Source: Paracamarosporium sp. OC-R06-R3
Taxonomy: Eukaryota; Ascomycota; Dothideomycetes; Pleosporales; Didymosphaeriaceae
Length of the DNA: 64,000 bases
Direction: 5' to 3'
Assembly: GCA_019828545.1 (NCBI GenBank)
Contig: JACVRA010000110.1
Coordinates: forward strand, 6,849-70,848
A program made the translations under genes and the position numbers. The notes below the pieces were generated by a model that saw only the letters and a program-made list of their open reading frames with translations, was not told where the DNA came from and made no database searches. Of the stretch, positions 46,101 to 56,512 are shown piece by piece. Every line of letters starts with the position of its first letter. Position 1 is the first letter of the stretch.

Positions 46101-47669
46101 ACAGCCATGTCGGTGAGTGGTGCCCAGTTTGGTAGTGACTCTACAAAACCGAAAACGTTGGTTTCCGAATACGGTGCCTTGTCCGCATACTCCTTTGGCC
46201 ACGCACCCACTTTGCATAAGTGCCCATCGCTTCCGAAGCCCCCAGCCACAAGAACATCAGGATAAGATTGCGCAAATTCAGAACTGTCAGCTTTCAGACA
46301 CGCGAATGCAGTGTCAATCGGATACGGCCAGCTGCCAGCGTCGGAGATTTCAAGTGCATTGGCAACATCCCCAAGCTCGACGTAGATAATGACACCATCC
46401 TCTCGCGCCAAATAGAAGGCCTCCTTAGCGAAGTTAGGATTGCGAGGCGCCCGATCCCATTGTACCCATAGAGGTTGACCTCTATTGCTACCGGGTCTTA
46501 GCGCATCTAGGAAACGACCGGGTATGGGAGTTTTCAGAGTGGCTGGGGGTCCGGCCAGTACCCCTTTGCATACGGATATATGCTTGTTCTGGACGAGCAA
46601 AAAGTCGGTGCTGCGGCTAAGGGGAATAAGGAGCGATGGATTACGATGATCTGAATGTGTCAGTCCCAATGTTGGTGAAGTCAAAATTCATTATGTCACC
46701 ATGAAAAGGAATTAGATTGTACTCACCGAAATCGAGTACTGACCTGGTTTTCCTAGGCATAGTGTCTAGACTATTTCTGAAATCCCAGTCGTAGGATGCT
46801 ATCTTTGTTTTGCCTTCGTGAACCACAATAAAGATCAAGACAACGTGAGCGTCATCTTCCGTAGTGCCTGCTGAAAGAAAGTCCATGTGCATGATGCGAC
46901 CATCGATCGAGTACTGCGCTTCTTCGAGTATAGGAACCTCGTCGTGGCCCGCCGCCATGTCGCGCCTCCACACATCCATTGTCTTCGTCTTATACAACAT
47001 GAAGCAGCCTTCGGCGGCAGCTACAGCTATAGCACGACATCGCGGGTCTATCGCCAAGTGTTGGCCGGGTCGATTGAACCGTGACGCCGCCGTCGGTAGT
47101 TGAACCGTCTTCTGAGCAAAGGTGGTTGGGCCTGTGTGACTGTCTTTTACCCACAGGAACATTAGCGTTCTCGTGCTGAGAGTCAGCACAACCACTTCCA
47201 GAGGCAAAGTGTTCACTTCTTCGGCAGTCGTGGATCTTCGTCCGCGATGGAGAGACGCTCTCTTCAGAAGTGGGCTCTGCTCAGAAGTGTTGATGTGCAC
47301 CTTCCGCGGATCGCCGAATGCTTTGGCAGCCAGAATCTTGCCCTTCAAGTCAGACTTGGTCGCGATGTGCCGCAGATGTCCATAGTCGCCAATTTCTTTG
47401 AGCTGGACGAAGTCCTCGCCAACGAAAACAACATCATCCAGGTCTTTGTGACGAATGTTAGCTGGTATGATGATTCTGTGAAGCGGGCTTTCGACGACTG
47501 TCTTGGAGAGGATGCCGATGTCCGGGATCGTATATGGATGCACAATGTCCACGTCGTCCATGTCGACGTCTTCCTGTCGCTGGTTCCGCGACATTATCTG
47601 ATAGACGTCTGCTGATCTTGAGACCCATTCTCCGTCAACGAGGACGGAGCCTTGGACTTGAAATTCCAT
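43193..47669 (-). CDS. MMS1_N/CPSF-A-like beta-propeller protein
   Basis: Predicted 1436-aa protein in four exons: 47669-46727, 46650-45139, 45092-44180, 44135-43193 (introns 44-76 nt, frame kept). Blocks such as STDFLLVQNKHISVCKGVL, FYLAREDGVIIYVELGD, VLVAGGFGSDGHLCKVGAWP, SLPNWAPLTDMAV and KLVCGTRTGLLICIDLPE follow the pattern of the 'mono-functional DNA-alkylating methyl methanesulfonate N-terminal' family, related to DDB1, CPSF160 and Rse1 propellers. A C-terminal helical segment (FVEKERAMFGEVYGGKEKDR, then IVEAVETWLKEL) follows. Such proteins scaffold ubiquitin-ligase, splicing or mRNA-processing complexes; which applies here is unknown. A 24-bp in-frame tandem duplication (45878-45925) encodes LDKDDSTTLDKDD. 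Confidence 0.72.
45878..45925. repeat. 24-bp in-frame tandem duplication in coding sequence
   Basis: Two adjacent 24-bp units, 45878-45901 and 45902-45925, differ by few bases. They give two copies of an LDKDD peptide within the MMS1_N-like protein. Confidence 0.8.
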
Positions 47670-48491
47670 TATGCAGGCCTGGGACAGAAACCATGCAACG
47701 AGGCGTCAATTATCAGAGCAGCGCTAGGCTAAGCAGGCCAGCGCAAAAGCGCAACTTAGTGGTCTAGGCCAGGTATGAGAGACGCAGCTAACGTCGCACC
47801 AAGTTGGGACGCTGGGTAATTGTCATCTTGGGTCTTGCCGGAATCCAATGCAGGCCTTGCCAGGCAACGAAAACAATTAGGCAAGAAATGGCGGGGTTGC
47901 ACGACCAGCACAAGCAGACAGGGCTTGCACGGCAGGCTATGGCAGCAAATTATCGGAAGGGCAAGCTGGCAGCTGACTGGGAACTGGAGGCGGCGCAGAC
48001 TCGACCTGGGCGAATTGGAAGAGGGTCGGGATACACGGTCAGTCACAGGCAGAGAAGCCGCGTTAGGAGGGCGTTTAACGAGCCATAGCTATCTCTTGGC
48101 AAACGGTGCTGTACGATCGATATAGGCCGACAGGGACCGGGTATCTCTCGATCGTGCAGGGCAGGCGGACGGCTGGGATTGGCCGGGCGTGTGACGATGC
48201 GAGTCGGAGATGCAGCTGGAGGGCGACGAGCAGGTTTGGTGCCGGGCTATCTCGGCTGCGAGGCCGTGTGTTGGGGTGCGGGCCGGAGGGGGCGTCGAGG
48301 CGGAGGTGAATGCCAGCACGCGTGCGCCTGAGGCAGCGCGCCTGCCAAGGCTGCGGCTACGTGTCGAGGGCGACGACGCGAGCCTGGAGTGTTTTGAAAC
48401 GCAGTCTCGTCGCCCACCAGCGGCATGACACGACAGCGCCTGCACCCGAGCCGACCATATCTGTGGCGTGCCGACGCGCCATGCCGGCGAC
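47670..48491. promoter_or_regulatory. Divergent promoter region
   Basis: About 820 bp between the MMS1_N-like gene (-) and the TBC gene (+). GC-rich with no supported protein. It presumably drives both genes. Confidence 0.4.
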
Positions 48492-49844
48492 ATGGCCTCT
48501 CCAAGCTCATCCCGCAACCCCTCTCGCTCAGTGAGCTCCGCCGGCCTGCCCACCCTGTCGGCTGCCGAGAAGGAGAAGGCCGCACGCATCAGCGCTGCGT
48601 GCCAGGGCCGCAGCCTCGATGCCCTGGTGCCCCTCGCGACTAGCACCCACGGCCTGATCAGCGACAGCCTGCGTCGCGCAGCATGTACGTCTCGGTGCTA
48701 CCTGGCTGCGGCAGCCTCTGACGTGTTGCAGGGCCAATACTCCTCGGCTGCGCCCCGGACGAGCAGCCCCAGGAGCAGCCCCAGGAGCAGGCCTCGTGGA
48801 CCGAGCTGCCTGCGCATCGCGACGAGGGGCAGGTGGCGTTGGACGTCAACCGCGCATTTGTCTACTACCCCAAGCACGGTATGATTGTCATGGCCATATC
48901 AGGCTGCTGACGAGTGCTGACCCGCCCCAGAATCGGAGAAGCAGCTCGACCGCCTGAAGGAAGAGCTATCAGACATCATCGTCCAAGTCATTCGCCGTCA
49001 TCCTACCCTAAACTACTTCCAAGGCTACCACGACATCGTCCAGGTCTTCCTGCTCGTGCTCGGTCCCCATGAAGCCCCCGCAGCAGTTGCTCGGCTGAGC
49101 TTGCTGCGCATTCGGGACTTTATGCTGTCCACTCTCGATCCCGCCATAGCCCACCTTTCGCTACTCCACCCCATACTCGCAACTGCCGATCCTGACCTGT
49201 ACGACCACCTGCCCAAGAGTCAAGCGTCGTTTGCATTGGCCGACACCCTTACCATGTTTGCGCATCACATACAGGAGTACAAGGATATTGCAAGGTTGTT
49301 CGATTTCTTCCTGGCCCGGCATACCATCATGCCTATATATTTCTTCGCTGGGGTGGTTCTCTCAAGGCGAGAAGAGATGCTGGAGATTGACAAGGAAGAT
49401 GAAGATATCATGCACGCCATGCTCGGGAAGCTACCCCAACCATTCGATGTCGAGTTTCACATTGCTCGAAGTGTCGAGCTGTACGAACGGTTGCCTCCGG
49501 AAAAGCTCTACAGCTGGTTGTGGTGGAAGATATCCTCATCGAGCGTGCTGAAGACATCTGCAACCCCCGCTGCGTTGAATTGTCTCACCCTAGAAGACGG
49601 GGAGAAGTGGATGCTGCAGCAAGAGAAGGAAGTCCGCAGGCAGCATGCTTTTACCAATGCTGCGAGGAACGCCCAAAGCATCAAGCGCAAATTATGGGTA
49701 TACCGCAGGCAGGGCGTTTTCGGGCTAGCCGTTGTCATCGGCGTATATGCGCTGTGGCTAGGTCGATCACGTGATACTAATAGGCTTCCCGCTTTTGGGC
49801 CTATCAGTGAACTCTTCAGACGAGTCGCGAGTGTCCTACGATGA
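48492..49844 (+). CDS. GYP8: Gyp8-like TBC-domain RabGAP with C-terminal anchor
   Basis: Predicted 417 aa, exons 48492-48684, 48732-48878, 48931-49844 (47- and 52-nt introns). Splicing restores RRAAWPILLGC and YYPKHESEKQLD. The TBC catalytic fingers are visible: VALDVNRAF (IxxDxxR type) and LNYFQGYHDI (YxQ type). Further TBC blocks are SFALADTLTMFAHHIQEY and RLFDFFLARHTIMPIYFFA. The C-terminal GVFGLAVVIGVYALWLG segment anchors the protein, as in Gyp8 and TBC1D20, which act on ER/Golgi Rabs. A short PQEQPQEQ repeat lies between the N-terminus and the TBC. An ATG at 48468 would add eight residues. Confidence 0.85.
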
Positions 49845-50230
49845 GCTGTGCGATGACGGTGTTGAATACAGAAAAGTTTTGTCCTATTCGAAAGCCATCA
49901 CTGCGTCTATAATATGGGCAATACGTGACTTCAGAACAGCTGATATCATTTTCATTGTTTATTTGGGCTGAAAAACATAAGTAGACCACACGAGCACGAG
50001 GGACGCACGAACTCACCCTCTTGCTGACATCCCAACTTCTAAAAGCAGAAAGCCCTGGGGCAATCTTCTTTCATTAGGGGAACTCTTATTATAGAAGATG
50101 TTCTGAAACCTTTCCAAATCGTCAATCGCTAATCACGTTGGCCGCCATCTTTTAAAGACCGAATCACGAGCGCCGGCTTGTGAACAGTCTCATCGCAGAA
50201 CCTATCTAGACTTCGCATCTACTGCTTACA
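49845..50230. other. Intergenic region
   Basis: About 390 bp between the TBC gene and the minus-strand cysteine-rich gene. Nothing recognisable. Confidence 0.4.
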
Positions 50231-51103
50231 TCAGGAAGGATCACGGTAGCCGCAGCAGAAACCACAACTCACGTATTGACTCGTCATCGACCGAATGGAG
50301 GGTGCCTTATATGTTCGCACCAGTCGCAGTACCTTAAGCACTGAACAAGCATAGTGAACACCTGGTCTGCAGTTGCGGTGATGTATCAAAAGACTTACCA
50401 AGCTTTGACACATGCGCCTGTTGCATTCATCGAGCGGGTTTTTCTGCTGGCATGTCAACCCAAGAAGCTCATGGGAACAGGTGCAATCGCACGAACCTCC
50501 AAGCAGCCTTGGTGTCCTTGGACGCAACCTCTAGGACAGTAAGCAAAGAGACCGCTGCCCAGCGCGTCCTTTGACGCTGGCTTCTCCTCTTCAGAGTCAT
50601 CTCCTACGCTATCACGACGGACGGTGTTGGAAGGATCTACGGTAAGAGGGATTCTGCCGCATTGCGCGTCGCATTGTGCGCACTGCTTAACGTCAGAATC
50701 GTGGGAATTGTAAAGACGACCAGTAGGGAAGACTTACTTCGCGATCTTGGCACCTGGTCTCCTGGCAATGATCCATTCCGTAGAGGCCCTTCAAAATCAG
50801 CTCGTCTGCTACCACTTTTTCTTGTCCTGGGCTTCCCAAATACCTCGTTGATGCACTGCGAGTAAATGCGTCTGCACTTGTTTGGACAGACTCGAATGCC
50901 GAACTCGCTTTCTTCGGCCATACTCTTAGTTGAGGCCGCAAGAGCATGAATATCTGATGGAGATCAATGATAGAATCGTCGATTCGTTATCAAGTATATT
51001 ATTTGCGCTTTAGCGGCAAAAGCTACGTACCTTTGGGCAATACGACGACGGCGAAGCCGACAGTGGCAAGCGCAGCAAACGAGAAAAGATTAGACAGCTT
51101 CAT
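50231..51103 (-). CDS. Secreted cysteine-rich protein with duplicated motif
   Basis: Modelled as six exons (51103-51031, 50953-50844, 50800-50738, 50682-50497, 50446-50399, 50332-50231), 193 aa. The signal peptide is MKLSNLFSFAALATVGFAVV. Two related segments occur: C47-x3-C51-x6-C58 ... C73-x4-C78-x4-C83-x2-C86, and C131-x3-C135-x6-C142 ... C152-x4-C157. Both start CPxxC (VCPNKCRRIYSQC; YCPRGCVQGHQGC). In both, an intron follows the Glu two or three residues after the third Cys and another follows three or four residues after the last paired Cys. The linker is acidic with an RR site. The final exon is doubtful: the cysteine-preserving reading (YCDWCEHI) is one base out of phase with the GTAAGT donor. 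No known family recognised; it could be an effector-like or defence protein. Confidence 0.6.
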
Positions 51104-51410
51104 CTCAGAGACTTGGATTGGATATTGTCGTGTATGTACAACCAATTCGGGAGAAGCGAACAAAGAATATTGAATGAAAACACTGGTGAGGAAAAGACGA
51201 GGGAGCTACGCGTGCAAGCGCAATTTAAGAAATCACAACGCGATTACCCTCCCACCAAAGCCTCTCACGCGTCACACCCCTAGAAGCCACGATGGGTGTA
51301 CATGGATGGTTAGAATTCGTTAGAAATCACAGCATAACGCTGGCAGTGAAACCTCTACGGTCAGTCGAGTGGTGTGATCGATATGCACCTGTTTCTAGAA
51401 TCACTATGTC

Positions 51411-51494
51411 TTCAACACTGACCGTTCAACACTGACCGTTCAACACTGACCGTTCAACACTGACCGTTCAACACTGACCGTTCAACACTGACCA
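51411..51494. repeat. 14-bp minisatellite, six copies
   Basis: Unit TTCAACACTGACCG at 51411, 51425, 51439, 51453 and 51467, with a last copy at 51481 ending CA. The copies are essentially perfect, so the array is probably young and length-variable. It lies between two divergently transcribed cysteine-rich secreted genes, about 260-310 bp upstream of each start. Confidence 0.95.
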
Positions 51495-51750
51495 CTCTTA
51501 CCATCAGAGGTAACACGAGTCAATAACTCAATGTTCTGTTTGCTTCTCCGGAACCGCCAAGCAAGTTTCCCGTCGCCTTCACTCGCCTGGCCGGCTCTAA
51601 CCTCTTCCCGATAACATCTGCTTAGCAGGGCAACGCGACTCTTAGCACCAACTCTACGACTAGAACCCGTTCCACTACTCCTCTCACATTCTGTATACTC
51701 TTGAGATACTATCAAACCTGTTCTTTCTAGTGCTCTGGCTCATGGTCAAT

Positions 51751-52785
51751 ATGAAGCTCTTCCAGCTTGCGTTGGCTCTGGCTGTGGCCGCCCTCACGGC
51801 AGCTACTCCTTTGACAAAGGACAACACTATTACTGCTGTGATTGATAACCCCGCCCGCAATGAGTTCCTGGTTCGTCGTAAGGACATCGCTCAATGCGGA
51901 CCCTCGGGCGCCTGCTACAGTTTCATCAAATACTGCACTCGTGAGTAACCTTTCATTGCCTTCTTGCTTGCGATGCGTTCTCAGCGAATCAAGTTGTTAC
52001 TGGCGAGATATTTGGTAGCTGCCCTGCACGATCGTGTACGCTGGGAGCATTCAAGCGTCCAATGCGTACGCTACGTGCCTTCCGAAGTCGCCTTCGTGCA
52101 TAGCCATTTACAGTATAGAGTCAGAATCCTACATAGAATTATCTGTTACATTGCTCGTCCTAGGATATTGCAGTGGATCCTGACTGCATGACATGGCACT
52201 ATATAATGCGTACAGGGTCATGGCAGGGGAGCACGCATGTATCCACAGTTTTGCTCTTCACTAACGATATTTAACTCAGATATTGATTGTAAGAACCCTT
52301 TCACATGGGAATGTGACAACTGGTGCCACGAGCGACTTTGTTCCATTGGCCCTGAGGTTTGTCGCAAGGGTGGTGAGTGTGCATATGAGTATCACTGTGA
52401 CGGCAGCACTGTTGTGCGCGGCGGTCACACCAAAGCACCCACCACAGGCTTTTCCTCACCAAGCCACGGAACTACTACCGACGGCAATCCACGCAAAGAA
52501 CAAGCATCTCGCACACACCACCAGGAAGGACTCAATTACGGCAACGAGGCACTAGACCGAACTGAAACGAAGCTCAGGAAGCGCAATGATCTTGAGTTAG
52601 ACAAGGCTGCCGAATGCACTGCATGTGACGACTTCATGAAAAACTGCAAGAGAACCTTGTGCCCTCGCCCGTGGGCTCCAGAGTGCCAGTGGGACTGCCA
52701 GGCTCGCTTGTGCAAGGACGGCCCTCCTGAATGTCGCAAAGGCGGTGCGTGCGGTGTGTATGCTCGCTGTGGAAGGTTGGATTGA
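51751..52785 (+). CDS. Secreted precursor with two 10-cysteine modules
   Basis: Predicted 231 aa, exons 51751-51940 and 52280-52785 (339-nt intron). An alternative ATG lies at 51742. The signal peptide is MKLFQLALALAVAALTAATP. Module 1 (C49-C103) and module 2 (C176-C227) each have ten cysteines. The spacings x6, x4, x7, x3, x4, x6, x5, x5 are identical and only the first differs (x5 versus x2). Shared words are ECxxxC, RLC, GP, CRKGG. The module-1 spacing runs across the intron, which supports that splice. Dibasic Kex2-like sites precede both (RRK at 42-44; KLRKR ending at 165). It is likely processed into two disulfide-rich peptides. No known family recognised; an effector or antimicrobial role is only a guess. 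Confidence 0.72.
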
Positions 52786-53160
52786 TGCGTTCTGCAATGG
52801 AGCTCTCCCAAGCGGTCCTTCGTGCGAGGTCGATTGACGCTCGTAATTGGGAGTCAAAATTGTGCTTCATCAGGTTAGGTGGCACCTTACACTAATAAAG
52901 CTATCCGTCAAGCTAAAAGTCATGCGATACCGGTTCGTCTCCGCGATGGACAAAACTAAAGGAAACAAATCCACAAATATTGGTGAAGATGCTTTGATTT
53001 ATCGAATTAAGTGACCCGTGGCTCCATCATGAAGTGACCGGTGCCTTCCTTATTCATTCCTGCCCTAAAACGCCACATATTCCATGCCATCATAACTCAT
53101 AACGCCTGCCTAGGCCTGAAAACAAAACCCACTCCTCCAGCTATTATCCTTCTCATAGTA

Positions 53161-53842
53161 TTACTTCTTCTCCGTTCCGGAGTCATACCCCGCGGTACTA
53201 TCGACCTGCTCCATCAACCGTCCCTGCAGCATATGTTTCATGTCTTGTTCGTTCCAGCTCTGCTGTCTGCCCAATTGACCTAAGCTGAGGCCCCTATTCC
53301 TCGCCTTCTTAACTACGTCTGCTTGGCCACTGCCAATGCCCTCATATGATGGCACGACGCCCTGGCCCGGCGGGGGAAAGGCGATCGATGTGGAGGCGGG
53401 CGATTGGACCTTTGTGGTGCCAGTGATATCTTCAGCAGCCGTAGTCTCATCGGTAAGATCAGATCTATATTCACCATCAAAATCAGCAATTAAAAGTATT
53501 CGGAAAGCAAGCAATGCTGCTCCAAACTTCCATCGCAATCCTACATGGAGACGGGAAGCAAAGAGTAACTCACGACGCAGAAGCCTGGCCTCCAATCTCC
53601 CTCAAAGCTCTCTCGTAATTCATGCTGCTCGCTCGGACTGGACCACCGGGTCGTCTATATGCCCTTTGTGCCTCGGTCAAGCTGTCGTCTGCTGGGGCCG
53701 CAGAGTCGGTCTGTTGCATTGCGTTGAGATTGAATGCGGATTCGGCTTCAGAGCGAGTGTTGGGCGTGAGTCCGGAAGGTGTAGGTGAGGTGAAGGAGCC
53801 TTGACTCGGAGGGAGCAGGATGCGTTGAGTAGAATCCCCCAT
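53161..53842 (-). CDS. Conserved-style small protein, unknown function
   Basis: Predicted 190 aa, exons 53842-53574 and 53464-53161 (109-nt intron; the join reads GGQASAS-SDLTDETT). The N-terminus is Ser/Thr/Pro-rich (SFTSPTPSGLTPNTRSEAES). A central conserved-looking core is TEAQRAYRRPGGPVRASSMN, then YERALREIGG. The C-terminal region is helical and charged (ARNRGLSLGQLGRQQSWNEQ, DMKHMLQGRLMEQV). It could be a nuclear or nucleolar small protein; I do not recognise the family. Confidence 0.6.
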
Positions 53843-55072
53843 TTTTGGTGGTGAGATCCCAGTGGGGTGACGCGGGGTTTGGGGTATATCGCAACGGGAT
53901 TGGTTGGGTGGGAGATGCAGTATAAGGTTCGAGACTATGCACCAAGCGCCAATGCCAGGGGTCGAGAAGTCGAGCAAGACCGCTGAGTGCAATAAAGAAG
54001 TCGTTTCCCTGTACCGTCATTAGCAGGCGCTAAGCTGTGTTGTTTGTTGTCGACAACGTGCCGTAGTACCTTTCCGGTTATGCATGCAATACCGCAAGCG
54101 CACACGAGCAGAACAAAGGAAACGAACTCTGGTAAGACGTTTTCTTAGTAAACTACATGCAAGCTGCCCGTGATAGCTGCTATAGACTATTTGAATCACC
54201 AAGAGGTATGATGACATTGCTTGGCTGTGACGTACTGTCCAACGAGGGTCCAGGGACTTGCGGGGCTGGACTAACTACATGTGGGGCGCCATTAGCCGCT
54301 TCAGGCAGTCTGGGTGATGATTGTCAATGCGATATCGTCGATTGCAGCGAATCTTAGATGAGCTTCGCCGCATTGCATGCATCGCGGGGTTTGGGAGAGG
54401 GCTGGACCGTCAAGGAGGGTCCTTTGTGAAGGTCATGCAGGGGCAATCACACAAGGATCCGATCACCAATGCGGCTGCTGAAGCAACGGGTGAGAGAGGA
54501 AACCAAACTCTTAGACTTTGCATTGTTCAGAAAACGCGTTCTTCGTACAGGAATGTGGAGTAGGTTCAGATTGAAGTCCTTGATCAAGAGCATGAGGCCC
54601 ACACCGCTTTTGAAGGCTCTTACGTCGTGGCTTGACTTCCCCTTGCAGCACCTGCATACTCCGGATCATGACGCTGGATCGGCAAGAGTATCTTCGCGAG
54701 CGCGTTGTGCGATCCTTCGATGTTGAGCATGACGCGTTTCTGCTTATCACCGGCCGCTGTGTGGTGGATGTGCGTCATTTCCTAGAACCAAGTGTTGCCA
54801 ATAGGAGCCTTTCCCATCAGCTGTTAAAAACATTGTCAGAACGAATGACTTTTACGGATTCATGTATGGAGGCTGAGTGGTCGTGAGTATGAACTGTTGA
54901 ATATGGGCTGGATGATTACCGGTTTTTTTTTTTGGGGGGGGGGGGGGGGAAGTAGGTGCATCTGAGCAGGAAATTGAAGTAAACTGGGTAATTTTAGGCA
55001 GCGTAATGCTATACGTATCGTTCTCAACGCTATAATCTCAGTATTCAGCCAAGGCCCTTCTATAGTATCGAG
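53843..55072. other. Intergenic region with long homopolymers
   Basis: About 1.2 kb. Contains T11 (54923-54933) directly followed by G16 (54934-54949). Several frames up to 85 codons were examined without domain, signal peptide or splice support. Confidence 0.5.
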
Positions 55073-56512
55073 TTACGGGAACCGTCCTATCTCCGATAGA
55101 ACCCAACCAAGAAACCCACCTTTCGGAAGGCCCAGGCCCTCAGCCGCCAGTAACAACCTTCGTACATCCTCAACTTTATACCCACGATCGCGAGCTAAGA
55201 CTGAAAATCTCCCCATCTTCCTTGCAAATTCTCGTCTCCCTTCCTCAAACGTTACCGTAAGAGCAGATCGTTCAACACTCGCCGCAAGCCACAGAATGAG
55301 CATCTTGACTTCCGGATCGCCACCAAATGTCCCGCATCCCCACAGACCCGTGTATATCCGCGGATATCTCCTTGAGCTGAAGGCCACATGAGCCTTCGTC
55401 ATCTCGCGTTCTATGTTGGTATGCTTAACGTCCAAACATTCTGACCCGTCATGCGAATCCAACTCCAGCGCGTCCATAAACAGCATTGTCCTGTCCCGCC
55501 ATCTCTGTTTATGTTGCCCAGCATCATCCGTTTGTTCTCCTCTATGTGGGCTGATCAACTTGATCTGCCTCCCGTGACCGATCGTCTTCACCATCGCCTC
55601 GCATCCCCGCACGACCAACACCTGCAGATCGCCTAGAGGCGGCGTGACTAAGACGGCGGGACACGCCTCCGGTGTAGTGCCAACAAAGACTTCTTCCTGG
55701 GTAGCCGAACGCCCGAAGCCGACGAATCTATTGGCAGATATGACGACCGCATTGCCTTCTGTACCGAGGAAGTCTGCTTCCCCCGTCCTCTCGCTCATAG
55801 GCTCTAGCTCAACCTCTCCCAAAGCTACCCCTCGACCATACTCGTTCCTCTCACCGTCTCGAACCACACCGCTAACCCCTTCCTTCCCGTCCACCGACCG
55901 TGAAACCAACTCATACGTTATCATCCAATCCTTATCCCCCAGCACCAACGGCGCCCCCGCAACCCTTTCAAAATAGCCCAACACAGCCGAGATATAAATC
56001 CCCGGCGCACTCACATGCGGCTGTTCCCCCTGATACCAAAGCTCAAAGTTCTGATACCCCTCCTGCCACGGCGGCGCCGCCATCGTGCCCAGAAACTGAT
56101 GAGCCACCAAACACCCAACCTGTTCGCGGCTAAACTGTAACCTCACAGTGCCACCCTCCTTGAGTATTGGAAGGCGCTGCTCAGGGAACAGTCGTGGCAT
56201 GTCGAGCGCCAGACGCACGATACGCGGCCAGAAGGATAGAAACGTGGTCTCATGCGCGAGGAGGCATGATTTTAGAGTGTTGTAGTCTGGCGGAGCGGTC
56301 CCGCGTAGCTCGATGGCGATGATTTCGAGTATGTTCGAAAGCGCAGCTATGGAAGTAGCAGGAGGGTCGAGGAGAGTGCTTAGCATGGACCAAAAGGGAA
56401 CGTTGAGAGTATCTGAGTCTAGGAGGCCGAAGCGGTCCTGGCAGGTTATAGAGGGAGAAGACGGGAGGGTGTAGAGGTCTGGCCATTGCGAATTGGGCTT
56501 TGGATCGCGCAT
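55073..56512 (-). CDS. Poly(ADP-ribose) glycohydrolase-like protein
   Basis: 479-aa intact single-exon frame. The N-terminal helical region fits PARG (LPILKEGGTVRLQFSREQVG, CLVAHQFLGTM). The macrodomain-like catalytic part has ANRFVGFGRSATQEEVFVG with QEE at residues 272-274, then a conserved late block TGLWGCGTFGGDPEVKMLIL followed by WLAAS. Such enzymes remove poly(ADP-ribose) from proteins after DNA damage. The usual GGG-x6-8-QEE signature is here G-F-G-x4-QEE, shorter and missing one glycine, so activity is uncertain. No neighbouring PARP is present. Confidence 0.78.
   Translation of the reverse strand: MRDPKPNSQWPDLYTLPSSPSITCQDRFGLLDSDTLNVPFWSMLSTLLDPPATSIAALSNILEIIAIELRGTAPPDYNTLKSCLLAHETTFLSFWPRIVRLALDMPRLFPEQRLPILKEGGTVRLQFSREQVGCLVAHQFLGTMAAPPWQEGYQNFELWYQGEQPHVSAPGIYISAVLGYFERVAGAPLVLGDKDWMITYELVSRSVDGKEGVSGVVRDGERNEYGRGVALGEVELEPMSERTGEADFLGTEGNAVVISANRFVGFGRSATQEEVFVGTTPEACPAVLVTPPLGDLQVLVVRGCEAMVKTIGHGRQIKLISPHRGEQTDDAGQHKQRWRDRTMLFMDALELDSHDGSECLDVKHTNIEREMTKAHVAFSSRRYPRIYTGLWGCGTFGGDPEVKMLILWLAASVERSALTVTFEEGRREFARKMGRFSVLARDRGYKVEDVRRLLLAAEGLGLPKGGFLGWVLSEIGRFP

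Noticed and set aside
54157..54886. Overlapping plus frames with several cysteines
   Set aside because: No signal peptide or regular spacing, unlike the true cysteine-rich genes at 50-53 kb.
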